Source: an uncultured Prevotellaceae bacterium
GTDB lineage: Bacteria; Bacteroidota; Bacteroidia; Bacteroidales; Bacteroidaceae
Direction of reading: 5' to 3'
DNA length: 64,000 bases
Assembly: GCA_900316575.1 (NCBI GenBank)
Contig: ONDJ01000007.1
Coordinates: forward strand, 1 to 64,000
The position numbers and the translations under genes were made by a program. The notes beneath the pieces are model-generated. The model searched no databases, was not told the origin of the DNA, and saw only the letters and a list, made by a program, of their open reading frames with translations. Shown here piece after piece: positions 17,914 through 27,720 of this stretch (the first letter of the stretch is position 1; each line of letters begins with the position of its first letter).

Positions 17914-20532
17914 TCATTGCCTTGGCGATACAAGGCGCTTGATGTCGCTGAGTTTGTTGAGGGCTTCAAGCGGTGTGAGGTTGTTGACATCGAGTCCAAG
18001 GAGTTCGTCGCGGATCTGTTCCAATACGGGGTCGTCAAGGCGGAAGAAGTTGAGTTGCGTTCCGCTATCTTCACGAGGTATGAGTTTTTCTTGTCCTACG
18101 TTTTGTGCACCACGTGATTGATGCTCAAGGTCGCGCAGTATTTGTTCAGCACGCTGCACAATGACAGGCGGCATTCCTGCAAGCTTAGCCACGTGTATGC
18201 CGAAGCTGTGTTCGGATCCACCGGCCATGAGACGACGTAGGAAGATGATTTGTCCGTTTACCTCACGCACACTGACGTTAAAGTTTTTGATACGCGCGAA
18301 GCGACTTTGCATCTCGTTGAGTTCGTGATAGTGTGTGGCGAAGAGTGTTCGGGCGTGGGCCGTGGGGTTTTCGTGAAGATATTCCACAATAGCCCACGCG
18401 ATGGATATGCCATCGTATGTGCTCGTGCCACGTCCGAGTTCGTCGAAGAGCACAAGGCTGCGTTCTGTGAGGTTGTTCATGATGTTTGAGGCCTCGGACA
18501 TCTCGTTCATAAAGGTGCTTTCGCCCATAGAGATATTGTCGCTGGCTCCTACGCGTGTGAATATCTTGTCAACGAGTCCGATACGTGCAGCTGCTGCAGG
18601 TACATAACTTCCGGTTTGTGCCAAGAGTGTGATGAGGGCTGTTTGGCGTAGCAAGGCACTCTTTCCCGACATGTTGGGGCCTGTGACGATGATGATCTGT
18701 TGCTCGTTGGTGTTGAGCACAACATCGTTGGCTACATATTCTTCGCCCGGCGGCATGAGTGTTTCAATCACGGGATGACGACCCTGGGCGATGTCTATTT
18801 CCAAGGTGTTGTCCACAACGGGGCGTACATATCGATGAGCCTGAGCCGTGACAGCCATGGAGTAGAGGCAATCGATGGTGCTGATGGCTATGGCTGTTTG
18901 CTGTATTTGGGGGATGTATTTAACGACGTAGTCCAAGAGTTGGGCATAGATCTGTGCCTCAAGTGCCAGAATACGTTCTTCGGCGTTTAGTATTTTGTCT
19001 TCAAGTTCTTTGAGTTCGGGGGTGATGTAGCGTTCGGCTTGAACCAGCGTTTGCTTGCGTATCCACGCTTCAGGCACAAGGTTGCGATAGGTGTTTCGCA
19101 CTTCAAGATAGTATCCGAAGTTGGTGCTGTAGCCCACCTTGAGACTTGCTATGCCCGTGCGCTTGGCTTCCTCGTCTTGAATGTTGGTAAGTACATCGCG
19201 CGAGGAGGTAGAAAGTTTCCGCAACTGGTCGAGCTCTTCGTTTACGCCCCCGCCGATGTAGCCGCCGCCAGCAGTCTTTACAGGAGGGTCGGGGCGCAAC
19301 GTGCGCTTCAAGGTTTGTGTGAGTTCGCTGAGGGGTTTTATTTCGTTGGATAAATAGGCAATGACCTCAGCTTCGATGCCTGCAGCCACTTGTTTTATGG
19401 TTGCAGCGCTCTCAAGTGCAAGGCGCAGTTGTTGCAATTCGCGGGGATTGGCGCGGCGGGTGCTGATGCGTGAAACAAGGCGTTCTAAGTCTCCCACGCG
19501 GGGCAGTTCTTGTTCGCAAACTTGTCTGAGGGAGGTGTGGCGAAAGAATTGTTCAACGCCATCTTGCCGTCTCTTGATTTCTTCTACATTCCGCAGCGGG
19601 AAGAGCAACCAGCGTCGCAACAGTCGTCCACCAGGCGGAGTGAGTGTGTTGTCCACAACGTCGAGTAGGGCTTTTCCGCCTGCCTGCATCGGGCTTACTA
19701 TTTCTAAGTTACGCACTGTGAAAGGGTCTATGCGTACATAGCGTTCTTCCTCTATACGGCTGATGCGTGTGATATGTTGAGTGGCGGTGTGCTGCGTAAG
19801 TTCCAAATAGCAGAGCACGGCTCCTGCTGCCACAATGCCTTCATGCAGGTGGTCAATGCCGAAGCCCCGCAGGTTTTTTACCTTGAATTGCGATAGCAAA
19901 GACTTTTCGGCGTTGGCATAATTGAAGGTCCAATCGTCAGTTTCGTAGGTATAGAAGCTCCCGCCAAATATCTTCTCAAAGCGTTCTTTGTTGCCGCGTC
20001 GCACAAGAATTTCTTTAGGACCGAAACTATCGATTAGTTTTTTAACAACGTCTGCAGCACCTTCTGTTATCATGAACTCTCCCGTGGAAAGGTCCAGAAA
20101 AGAAATGCCTAATGCTTGGGCTCCAAAGTGCACGGCTGCAAGCCAATTGTTTTCCTTGTCGGCCAATACACCCTGCTGCATGGCCACGCCAGGTGTGACA
20201 ACTTCTGTAATGCCGCGTTTTACAAGCGTCTTTGCCAACTTTGGGTCTTCGAGCTGGTCGCAAATAGCTACGCGAAACCCTGCCCGGACCAATCGGGGAA
20301 GATAGGTGTCCAAGGCATGGTAGGGAAATCCCGCCATTTCCAGGTCGGCAGCACCATTCTTGCCGTTGTTTCGCCGTGTGAGGGTGATGCCTAACACCTT
20401 TGACGTTGTCACAGCGTCTTCGCCATAAGTTTCGTAGAAGTCGCCGCAGCGAAACAATAGTAGAGCATCGGGGTGCTTCGACTTGAGGTCAAAGAACTGC
20501 TTCATCATTGGGGTTAAAGTTTCCTTAGGCAT
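17914..20532 (-). CDS. mutS: DNA mismatch repair ATPase MutS
   Basis: A protein of 872 residues that recognises mismatched and looped bases. Domain I at the N-terminus shows MKQFFDLKSKHPDALLLF and the mismatch-reading pattern GDFYETYGEDA. The ATPase domain has Walker A GPNMSGKSALLRQ at about residues 615-627, then MGESTFMNEMSEAS and Walker B VLFDELGRGTST. Length and motif order are those of MutS1. It has no overlap with its neighbour; the agmatine deiminase stop lies 48 bases upstream on the same strand. Confidence 0.97.
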   Translation of the reverse strand: MPKETLTPMMKQFFDLKSKHPDALLLFRCGDFYETYGEDAVTTSKVLGITLTRRNNGKNGAADLEMAGFPYHALDTYLPRLVRAGFRVAICDQLEDPKLAKTLVKRGITEVVTPGVAMQQGVLADKENNWLAAVHFGAQALGISFLDLSTGEFMITEGAADVVKKLIDSFGPKEILVRRGNKERFEKIFGGSFYTYETDDWTFNYANAEKSLLSQFKVKNLRGFGIDHLHEGIVAAGAVLCYLELTQHTATQHITRISRIEEERYVRIDPFTVRNLEIVSPMQAGGKALLDVVDNTLTPPGGRLLRRWLLFPLRNVEEIKRRQDGVEQFFRHTSLRQVCEQELPRVGDLERLVSRISTRRANPRELQQLRLALESAATIKQVAAGIEAEVIAYLSNEIKPLSELTQTLKRTLRPDPPVKTAGGGYIGGGVNEELDQLRKLSTSSRDVLTNIQDEEAKRTGIASLKVGYSTNFGYYLEVRNTYRNLVPEAWIRKQTLVQAERYITPELKELEDKILNAEERILALEAQIYAQLLDYVVKYIPQIQQTAIAISTIDCLYSMAVTAQAHRYVRPVVDNTLEIDIAQGRHPVIETLMPPGEEYVANDVVLNTNEQQIIIVTGPNMSGKSALLRQTALITLLAQTGSYVPAAAARIGLVDKIFTRVGASDNISMGESTFMNEMSEASNIMNNLTERSLVLFDELGRGTSTYDGISIAWAIVEYLHENPTAHARTLFATHYHELNEMQSRFARIKNFNVSVREVNGQIIFLRRLMAGGSEHSFGIHVAKLAGMPPVIVQRAEQILRDLEHQSRGAQNVGQEKLIPREDSGTQLNFFRLDDPVLEQIRDELLGLDVNNLTPLEALNKLSDIKRLVSPRQ

Positions 20533-20580
20533 TGTTTATCTATAAAAAGGAGTTGAGCGCGAAGTTAGGTTAAAAGCTTC

Positions 20581-21729
20581 TTACTTTTGGTATGTTTCTG
20601 AGGGTTGCAATATGCTTCGTGGCAGTTGCATTGCTGCACAGTGTATGGAGCCATGCTGTTGGATGAGTGTGCGGGCATCAATGCCTACGATGTCGTATTT
20701 TGGAAAAAGCTGCGCCAAGGTTCTGCGCGCCTGTTGGTCGCGTGCTTCGTCGGAGTAGGTGGGAAGGAGTATGGCTCGGGGGAGTATCAGGAAGTTGGCG
20801 TATGTGGCTGGCAGGCGTTGTCCCTCTTCGTCAAAACATGCAGGAGCCATGGGCAGTGGAACGAGTGTGTATTGTTTGTTGTCAGCATCGCGAAGTTCGT
20901 GCAGTTCTTGCTCCATGAGTTGTAGGTCGGCATAGTGTTCGTCGGTTTTGTCGTTGCACTTGACGTATGCTATGACGTTTCCTGGGCAGAAGCGTGCCAG
21001 TGTGTCGATGTGTCCATCGGTGTCGTCGCCTGCAAGGTGGCCGTGTGTGAGCCAAAGTACATGTTCTGTTCCGAAGAGTTCTTCAAACTTGCTTTCTATA
21101 TATTGGCGTGTGCGTCCTTTGCCGCGAGTAGGGGTGCAGAGGCATTGTTCGGTGGTAAGGATGGTGTCTGTGCCGTTGCTTTCTATGCTTCCTCCTTCGA
21201 GCACAAAGTCCAAGGCATCGACATACGCCCCTTTAATGATGCCTGCTTCATGGAGCTTGTGGGTAAGGGCGTTATCGTGTTGGGCGGGAAACTTCCCGCC
21301 CCAGCCGTTGAAGCAGCAATCTGTCAGTTCCCATCCAGCCGTGCTCAGAACGCTGAGCACTCCATGGTCGCGTGTCCAAGTGTCGTTGGTTGGGGCACTG
21401 AAGAAGCATATCTTCTTAACGACTTTTTGGGGTAAGCGTGTGCACAATAGGTTGCGTACCTCTTCAGCACGTGGATGAACGATCAGCAAAGGTTCGCGGC
21501 GGGCTATTTCGTAGGCCATGCGCACGTATGTCTCTGTGATTTCCTTTAGCATAGGGGCCCAATCAGTTTCTTCGTGGGGCCAAGTGAGCCAAATGCCGCT
21601 TTGCGGATACCACTCTGCAGGCAAGATGCGACGACTACGGCGAATGTTGACCGCGTCTATTTCGGTGAGCAATGTTTCGAAGTCGCCATCCTGTTTGGGA
21701 ACACGCGAAAGAGGTGTGAAAAGGGACAT
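20581..21729 (-). CDS. aguA: Agmatine deiminase (PAD_porph family)
   Basis: A protein of 382 residues in the guanidino-group-modifying fold. Agmatine deiminases convert agmatine to N-carbamoylputrescine in putrescine synthesis. Visible motifs are WPHEETDW near the N-terminus, NDTWTRDHG, FNGWGGKF, LEGGSIESNGTDTILT, HGHLAGDDTDGHID and the C-terminal HGSIHCAAMQLP, whose Cys is the catalytic nucleophile. It has no signal peptide, unlike the secreted Porphyromonas peptidylarginine deiminases that share the fold. No N-carbamoylputrescine amidase gene is adjacent. Confidence 0.9.
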   Translation of the reverse strand: MSLFTPLSRVPKQDGDFETLLTEIDAVNIRRSRRILPAEWYPQSGIWLTWPHEETDWAPMLKEITETYVRMAYEIARREPLLIVHPRAEEVRNLLCTRLPQKVVKKICFFSAPTNDTWTRDHGVLSVLSTAGWELTDCCFNGWGGKFPAQHDNALTHKLHEAGIIKGAYVDALDFVLEGGSIESNGTDTILTTEQCLCTPTRGKGRTRQYIESKFEELFGTEHVLWLTHGHLAGDDTDGHIDTLARFCPGNVIAYVKCNDKTDEHYADLQLMEQELHELRDADNKQYTLVPLPMAPACFDEEGQRLPATYANFLILPRAILLPTYSDEARDQQARRTLAQLFPKYDIVGIDARTLIQQHGSIHCAAMQLPRSILQPSETYQK

Positions 21730-21770
21730 AACAGCTGTGGAGGTTTATGTTCGTGGTCAATATCGCTCAT

Positions 21771-21843
21771 TCAAAAAAACACACAAAGTGTCGCAAAGCG
21801 CTTTCATCATTGAAGAGCAAGATAGCCTTTGCGACACTTTGTG
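21771..21843 (-). terminator. Terminator of the 5'-nucleotidase gene
   Basis: A 17-bp perfect stem pairs 21782-21798 with 21827-21843 (arms CACAAAGTGTCGCAAAG and its complement). Read on the minus strand, a run of seven Ts follows at 21771-21777. Confidence 0.88.
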
Positions 21844-21888
21844 CTTTGAGTAAATGATACACAAGGGACTAAACCTTTTTTCTGAGCG

Positions 21889-23565
21889 TCAGAACACGCG
21901 CTGCGGCAGGCGGCTGAAGTGTATCTTCTTGTAAGGCAAGATGCAAGGTTCTGCATTGCCTGGTATGCTTTCGCGGCGCATGAGGTAGTTGATGAAGGCT
22001 TGCGTGCTGTTAGGCATGTCTAAGAAGCGCAGCTCTTGCGACTTCGGGAAGAGGTCTGTGCTGTATCCATCGCCTCCGTTTGAATGAAACTCATCTGCCA
22101 CGACGAGGTATGTACGTTTTTTGCGCAATAAGGTACGCGAACCATCGGGATTGATATAGGCCAATTCCTTGACGTGTCCCGTTTTTGTCGTGTCAATCTC
22201 AAGGCTACTAGTCTGTATCCAACCATAAGCGCGATTGTGCAGGCCACATTCTACGAGATTCTTGATTTGTTCGCCGGTGAGACGGAACACACGTAGCTTG
22301 TTAGCAAAGGGAAGTGTCTCGCCTACATCCAGAATGCGTATCTGCCCTTCAGGAAAACCGCTGCGAATGCTGCCGAAATGGTTCACTCCGATAACGGGCA
22401 TGTCTGCCGGTAGATGGCCGGTGGTGCGCAGGGCTTCGGCATAAGCTTCGCATACCATATAGCCCATTTCCGTTTGGCAGTATTTGTTGGTTGTGCGGTC
22501 GTGAACGAGTTCGCGTGTGCAATAGGTCACAGGCTGGCTGAGCGCATATCCTTGTATCTGTGTTGACGAAAGTGTGTTGTTAAGCTCTGTGAGATAAGCT
22601 TGTTGCTTGGTGCCGAGTAGGATGTTGGGGTTTACTCTTACGATTTCGGGCGTTACGCTAAGCACACGTTTTGATTGCATATCTACTTCAAACTTGACGA
22701 GGCTGATGTATTCTCCGTGCCATTTGCCTTGAACCACAGGGTAGCCTATGGCATTGATGCGTCCGCAAACGGGCTCGTGGCTGTGTCCGGTGAGCAATGC
22801 GTGGAAGTCAGGGTCGGACAACGAAGCGATGTTTGCTCCGTCGCGGTCTTCCCAAACAGGCACACCATCCTGCATGTTTGTGCCCACGTGCATCAGCAGG
22901 CAACGTATGTCGGCTTGTGCTACGGGTTGATACTTAGGCGAGGCTTTCAGGGTAGCAATCGTTCCGGTATAGTCGCCGCTGAATGTCAGTCCCATCAGTT
23001 TGCTCTTTGAAGCTTGATTGGGGGTGTTGCTTGTCACTAAGCCTACAAACCCCACCGTTATTGTCTTGCCGTTGGGCAGGGTAATCGTTTGTGTGGCACA
23101 TGGCTGGGCAAAGGCAGGGATGTTGCCCGATTGGTCCGCAACGTTGGCACACACGTACGTGAGGTTCCAACCTGCCGGACGGTAGCTACTCCACTTGTTG
23201 GCTAATAGTTGTTGGCCATCGTCAAACTCATGATTGCCGATGGCAGAGATGCTGATGCCCACTTTGTTGAAAAAGTCGGGAAGAAGCCTGCCCTGAGTTG
23301 CCGTATAGAAATAGCTGCCACCAAAGTTGTCGCCCGCAGCTACAGTGACGTTGTAGGGATATACTCGTTTCAGACTGTCTAATGTCTGCCACACGGCAGG
23401 TGCACCAGGAATGTCTTTACGAGTGTCGGGCAGGAAGCCGCCATGAAAATCATTAAGGCTCATCACCGCCACCGTCACGGTTTGGGCTTGTGTGTTGAGC
23501 ATAAAACTGAGACAAACAACAGCCAGCAAGCCGTGCAGTGTTTGAAGGGAAAAATACTTGCGCAT
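21889..23565 (-). CDS. Secreted 5'-nucleotidase / metallophosphatase
   Basis: A protein of 558 residues with an N-terminal signal peptide (MRKYFSLQTLHGLLAVVCLSFMLNTQAQ). The calcineurin-like metallophosphoesterase domain shows LNDFHGGF, GDNFGGSYFY, GNHEFDDG and LTGHSHEPVCG. The C-terminal domain is of the 5_nucleotid_C type (VNHFGSIRSGFPEG, ADEFHSNGGDGY). Such enzymes hydrolyse extracellular nucleotides to nucleosides in the periplasm or at the cell surface. A promoter-like CAAAGATA inside repeat copy A (23590-23667) would drive it leftward. Confidence 0.9.
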   Translation of the reverse strand: MRKYFSLQTLHGLLAVVCLSFMLNTQAQTVTVAVMSLNDFHGGFLPDTRKDIPGAPAVWQTLDSLKRVYPYNVTVAAGDNFGGSYFYTATQGRLLPDFFNKVGISISAIGNHEFDDGQQLLANKWSSYRPAGWNLTYVCANVADQSGNIPAFAQPCATQTITLPNGKTITVGFVGLVTSNTPNQASKSKLMGLTFSGDYTGTIATLKASPKYQPVAQADIRCLLMHVGTNMQDGVPVWEDRDGANIASLSDPDFHALLTGHSHEPVCGRINAIGYPVVQGKWHGEYISLVKFEVDMQSKRVLSVTPEIVRVNPNILLGTKQQAYLTELNNTLSSTQIQGYALSQPVTYCTRELVHDRTTNKYCQTEMGYMVCEAYAEALRTTGHLPADMPVIGVNHFGSIRSGFPEGQIRILDVGETLPFANKLRVFRLTGEQIKNLVECGLHNRAYGWIQTSSLEIDTTKTGHVKELAYINPDGSRTLLRKKRTYLVVADEFHSNGGDGYSTDLFPKSQELRFLDMPNSTQAFINYLMRRESIPGNAEPCILPYKKIHFSRLPQRVF

Positions 23566-23589
23566 GGTATTTCACAATTAAATTTGCCG

Positions 23590-23750
23590 GCAAAGATAGT
23601 GCAAGGCGAGCGCAAAAGCAAACAAAACGCAGTTTTGATTTGATCTTGCCGAGCCGCCGCCTATCTTCGCAAAGCAAAGTAGTACAATGCGAGCGCAAAA
23701 GCAAACAAAAGACGAAGTTTTTGTTTTATCCTATGCCGAGCCGCAGCCTA
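23590..23750 (-). repeat. Interspersed promoter-bearing repeat, copies A and B in tandem
   Basis: Two direct copies, 23590-23667 and 23669-23750, share the cores GCGAGCGCAAAAGCAAACAAAA and GCCGAGCCGC(C/A)GCCTA. Copy A begins with GGCAAAGATAGTGCAAGG, which read leftward contains TATCTTTG, the -7 box of the 5'-nucleotidase gene. Copy B has diverged at that site. A third copy lies inverted at 24061-24141. The rest of 23751-24060 holds only the palindromes at 23821-23889. Confidence 0.8.
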
Positions 23751-23820
23751 ATTATTAATACAGTGTTGTGCATGGCAAGATGAGAGAAAAAAGGTGGAAA
23801 CATACCATGTTGGCAACGCT

Positions 23821-23889
23821 CCTTTGCTATGTTCTCTACTTTTCATGGGCATGAACTAAACTTTTCATGGGCATGAAAAATAGCAAAGG
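23821..23889. promoter_or_regulatory. Two identical palindromes inside a 10-bp inverted repeat
   Basis: TTCATGGGCATGAA occurs at 23842-23855 and again at 23864-23877, each a 6+2+6 palindrome, with centres 22 bases apart. The pair is enclosed by CCTTTGCTAT 23821-23830 and ATAGCAAAGG 23880-23889, which are perfect complements. Two operator-like sites two helical turns apart suggest a dimeric DNA-binding protein, or a cruciform or RNA structure. The target is unknown. It lies between divergent genes. Confidence 0.6.
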
Positions 23890-24060
23890 TGCCATTTTAT
23901 AATCTGAAAAGTCCTATGAATGAAGGCTTTTGATGCACTTTTCAGCCTCAGGCATTTGTGTCCTTTTGTTTTGACAATTAGGAGGATTGACTGGAAAACT
24001 CAATTCGTGTCTGTGTTATGTCCTATTTTTTTTATTGCGTTTCATTACACGATTAGGCCA

Positions 24061-24141
24061 AGATAGGCTGCGGCTCGGCAAAGCTGAAAGCAAAAACTTC
24101 GTGATTTGTTTTCCTTTGCGCTCGCCTTGCACTATCTTTGC
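24061..24141 (+). repeat. Interspersed repeat copy C (inverted) carrying the GH95 promoter
   Basis: This is the inverse of copies A and B. It starts AGATAGGCTGCGGCTCGGC, contains TTTGCGCTCGCCTTGCACT and ends with TATCTTTG (24133-24140), the -7 element for the GH95 gene that starts 25 bases later. Copies A and C thus face outward and place a promoter in front of each divergent gene. Confidence 0.75.
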
Positions 24142-24165
24142 CCCGTAAAAAAACGAAAATAGACT

Positions 24166-27100
24166 ATGACCATGAGAAAACTTTTATTTAGTCTGGCGCT
24201 TGTTTTAATATTTGCGACAGGTTTGCAAGCGGCTCCAAGCTTGCCACGTTTTTCTACATCGGAAACCGATGCTGTTTGGTACAACATCGTGTTTAGTGTC
24301 AACGAAAATGCACTGAGCGACCGTGGCAACAACTTGGCTCTGCGCGCTGTGACACTCAATGCCTCGTCCAATTCCTTTCAGTGGGCTGTCATTGGTACAC
24401 GCGATGATTTCACGCTTTTGAGCAAGAACGGACGCTACGTTGTTTATAGCATTCCGAAAGATCAGTATGTAACTTCAAAAGATTCTGCCACACACTTCTC
24501 ACTAACTGTCAGCGAGGACGACGATGCGTGTTGGGAAATTCGCATCAAAGGCACCAGCCAATCACTGACCAAAGCCTCGGCAGCTGCAAATGCCTTGATA
24601 CAAGCCGAAGAAGCGGGTAGCGCACTGGCAGCAGTTTATTTCCAAGCTACAGAAATGCTCCCTCCCGTCATCAATGCTGAAACCGACGAGGCCGTGTGGT
24701 ATCAGATACGCTTCAAGGCTGGCGCACAAACCACTATTGCCGACAAAGGCAGCGGCAATGCTGTGAAGCAAGCTAAGGCCGCTAAGAGCGATGACCAACT
24801 GTGGCGACTCATTGGGAGTGAGAGCGGCTTCAAGATCAAGAATAAGCAAAACGGAACGTATCTCTATACGAGTGGAACGAGTGTGATGAGCACCAGCAAT
24901 GCTTCGCAGGCAGGTACGTTCACCTTGGCGCTGACCGAAAACACTACGTATCAGCCTGCTTATATGATTTCCAGCGGATCTGCTGGATACTTCAATGCTT
25001 GGCAAGGCATCACGGCCGGCAACAACGTGGGCCTTTGGAGCAGCAAAACGGACCAAAACAATGTCGTAGCCTTCATTGCTGAAGCCGACATAGAGCTCGC
25101 CGAGTATGCCACAACAGGCATCAGTTCATACACCCCCGAACACCAAAGCACCCTATGGTACAACACACCCGTGGAACTCTCTTCGGGTCTGAGTGGCGAC
25201 AAATGGAAAGACTATGCCCTGCCCCTTGGCAACGGACAGTTGGGTTCTACCTTCCTCGGAAATGTATATAAGGAAGACCTTCAGTTCAACGAAAAGACGC
25301 TTTGGACGGGAACTTCAAACGACCGCGCCACATACGGTTCCTACGTAGGTGGAAGCGGATATGGCGGATATCAGAACTTTGGCGATGTCATCGTGAAACA
25401 GATGGACACCGAAGCCTTTGACTTCACCGACGGAAAAGGCGTTATTAACTATCTGCGTCAGCTTGATCTCACCACAGCCACCGGACTTGTCACTTTCACA
25501 AGCCAAGCCACAGGTGTGAACTATGAGCGTCGCTACATCGTGAGCAATCCCGACAACGTGGCCGCCTATCTGTTCACTGCCGACCAACCAGGCAAACAGT
25601 CGCTGCAAATCTCTCTGACAAGCGGCAAACCAGGTGTGGATGCTACAACAAGCTATGCCGATGGCGAAGCGTGGTTTAGTGGCAAGCTGCAGACCGTGAG
25701 CTATAATGCTCGCATCAAAGTAGTCAACAAAGGCGGTACACTCAAGACAAAGGGAAGTAGCATTGTTGTGACAGGAGCCGACTCCGTATTAATATATATA
25801 GCCGCAGGCACCGACTACGACCCAACGTCTTCTACCTACACCAGCTCAACCCTGCGCAGTGCGCTCAACACCACCATGCAGGAACGAGTACAGGCTGCCG
25901 CCGCCCGCCAGTGGGACGCACTCTATGCCGACCACGTGGCCGACCATAAGCAATTCTACGACCGAGTAGAGTTTGTGCTCGATGCCGCCAGAAACAATCA
26001 AACCACCGAAACGCTTGTCAACAACTATAGTAGCCAGAAAGGAACAACGGCTGCGGGTGCCTTGATGCTCGAAAAGCTCTATTTCGACTACGGACGTTAC
26101 CTCACCATAGCTGGAAGTCGCGGTATCGCCCTGCCTACTAACCTCCAAGGCATTTGGAACAACAGTAGCAGTGCCCCATGGGGAGCCGACATCCATGCCA
26201 ACATCAATGTGCAGATGAACTATTGGCCTGCCGAACCCACCAACCTCAGCGAGCTTCACCTGCCGCTCCTTGACTATATCATCAATATGTCAAAGAGTGC
26301 ACAGTGGAAACAGTATGCCACCAACATGGCTGGCCAAACCGTGGGTTGGACCTGCATCACCGAGAACAACATTTTTGGCGGACGTGGTAGCTTCCAAACC
26401 AACTACGTAATAGCCAATGCCTGGTATGTTACTCACCTGTGGCAACACTATCGCTATACCCTCGACCGCGAATTCCTCAAGCGCGCCTTCCCCGCTATGT
26501 GGGGAGCCACGCAGTTCTGGATGGAACGTCTCAAACTGGCCAGCGACGGCACCTACGAATGTCCCAACGAATACTCGCCCGAACATGGACCTGGAAGCGA
26601 AAACGCGGTAGCCCACGCACAGCAACTCGTGGCAGAACTCTTCTCAAACACCTTAGATGCCATCGAAGTGCTCGGAACCGATGCTGGCATCAGTGCCACA
26701 GACATTGCTACGTTGCAAGACCGCTACAACAAACTTGACAAAGGTCTGCGCATCGAACAATACACAGGTCAGTGGGGAAGCACCGTGAATGGCATCAGCA
26801 CGGGTACGAACATTCTGCGCGAATGGAAGTATTCTGCCTATACAGCCGGTGCAAACGGTCACCGCCATAGTTCACACCTCATGTGTCTGTATCCCTTCAG
26901 CCAAGTAGAAGAAGGCTCAGACCTCTTCAATGCCGCTGTAAACTCCTTGCAGTTGCGCGGCGATGCCAGCACAGGATGGTCCATGGCCTGGAAAATCAAC
27001 CTTTGGGCACGCGCCAAGAACGGAGCCCACGCCCACCAAATCTTCGACTATGCACTCATCGCAGGCCGTGGAAGCGGCGGTGTGTTCTACAACCTCTTCG

Positions 27101-27720
27101 ACGTGCACGCTCCCTATTACTTCCAGATAGACGGTAACTTCGGAGCCTGCGCGGGTATGGCTGAAATGCTTATGCAAAGCCATACGGGAACCATTGAGAT
27201 ACTGCCCGCACTGCCCACAGCCCTGTGGAGAAACGGACATATCAACGGACTCAAAGCCGTGGGCGACTTCACCGTTGACATCGCTTGGAAGAATGCCAAA
27301 GCCGACCAAGTAGTCATTCGCAACAACCAAGGTCAGCCTCTCAAGGTGAAGTGCAGCGGCATCGGAAAGAGCACCGTCAAGTTCCTCATCAATGGAAAAG
27401 AAGTAACTCCCACTGTCATTGACAACGACAACGTGACGATACCGTCAAAGGCCGGCGACGAAGTCTATATCTTCTTCAATGGAGTGCCCACGGGTATTGC
27501 CGAAGTCGTTCAGCCCGAAGCCTTGATCCTTTCTTTTAGTGGACGCCGTGTGAGCGTGGACGGCGACGTTAACTCACTCACGCTCACCGACCTTCAGGGA
27601 CGTCGCATTCGTGCAGCAAAAGGACGTTCCATTGAAGCTCCCCGCAATGCAGGCGATTTGTTTATCCTCACAGTGAAACGCAGCGACGGAACCTCTGTCT
27701 CACAAAAAATAGGTTTCTAA
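24166..27720 (+). CDS. Secreted GH95 alpha-L-fucosidase with lectin-like modules and a sorting tail
   Basis: A protein of 1184 residues with a signal peptide (ending FATGLQA; ATG codons at 24166 and 24172 are both possible). Two similar modules at about residues 30-165 and 170-310 open with VWYNIVF and VWYQIRF and look like beta-trefoil carbohydrate-binding domains. The GH95 catalytic region (about 325-1115) contains PLGNGQLGSTFLGN, the N-x-N motif in ADIHANINVQMNYWP, ECPNEYSPEHGPGSE with the likely catalytic Glu, and FQIDGNFGACAGM with the Asp. The last 65 residues (LTDLQGRRIRA..G..FILTVK) resemble a type IX secretion tail. GH95 enzymes release alpha-1,2-linked fucose (or galactose) from host glycans. 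The nitroreductase ATG follows the stop with no gap. Confidence 0.9.
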   Translation: MTMRKLLFSLALVLIFATGLQAAPSLPRFSTSETDAVWYNIVFSVNENALSDRGNNLALRAVTLNASSNSFQWAVIGTRDDFTLLSKNGRYVVYSIPKDQYVTSKDSATHFSLTVSEDDDACWEIRIKGTSQSLTKASAAANALIQAEEAGSALAAVYFQATEMLPPVINAETDEAVWYQIRFKAGAQTTIADKGSGNAVKQAKAAKSDDQLWRLIGSESGFKIKNKQNGTYLYTSGTSVMSTSNASQAGTFTLALTENTTYQPAYMISSGSAGYFNAWQGITAGNNVGLWSSKTDQNNVVAFIAEADIELAEYATTGISSYTPEHQSTLWYNTPVELSSGLSGDKWKDYALPLGNGQLGSTFLGNVYKEDLQFNEKTLWTGTSNDRATYGSYVGGSGYGGYQNFGDVIVKQMDTEAFDFTDGKGVINYLRQLDLTTATGLVTFTSQATGVNYERRYIVSNPDNVAAYLFTADQPGKQSLQISLTSGKPGVDATTSYADGEAWFSGKLQTVSYNARIKVVNKGGTLKTKGSSIVVTGADSVLIYIAAGTDYDPTSSTYTSSTLRSALNTTMQERVQAAAARQWDALYADHVADHKQFYDRVEFVLDAARNNQTTETLVNNYSSQKGTTAAGALMLEKLYFDYGRYLTIAGSRGIALPTNLQGIWNNSSSAPWGADIHANINVQMNYWPAEPTNLSELHLPLLDYIINMSKSAQWKQYATNMAGQTVGWTCITENNIFGGRGSFQTNYVIANAWYVTHLWQHYRYTLDREFLKRAFPAMWGATQFWMERLKLASDGTYECPNEYSPEHGPGSENAVAHAQQLVAELFSNTLDAIEVLGTDAGISATDIATLQDRYNKLDKGLRIEQYTGQWGSTVNGISTGTNILREWKYSAYTAGANGHRHSSHLMCLYPFSQVEEGSDLFNAAVNSLQLRGDASTGWSMAWKINLWARAKNGAHAHQIFDYALIAGRGSGGVFYNLFDVHAPYYFQIDGNFGACAGMAEMLMQSHTGTIEILPALPTALWRNGHINGLKAVGDFTVDIAWKNAKADQVVIRNNQGQPLKVKCSGIGKSTVKFLINGKEVTPTVIDNDNVTIPSKAGDEVYIFFNGVPTGIAEVVQPEALILSFSGRRVSVDGDVNSLTLTDLQGRRIRAAKGRSIEAPRNAGDLFILTVKRSDGTSVSQKIGF

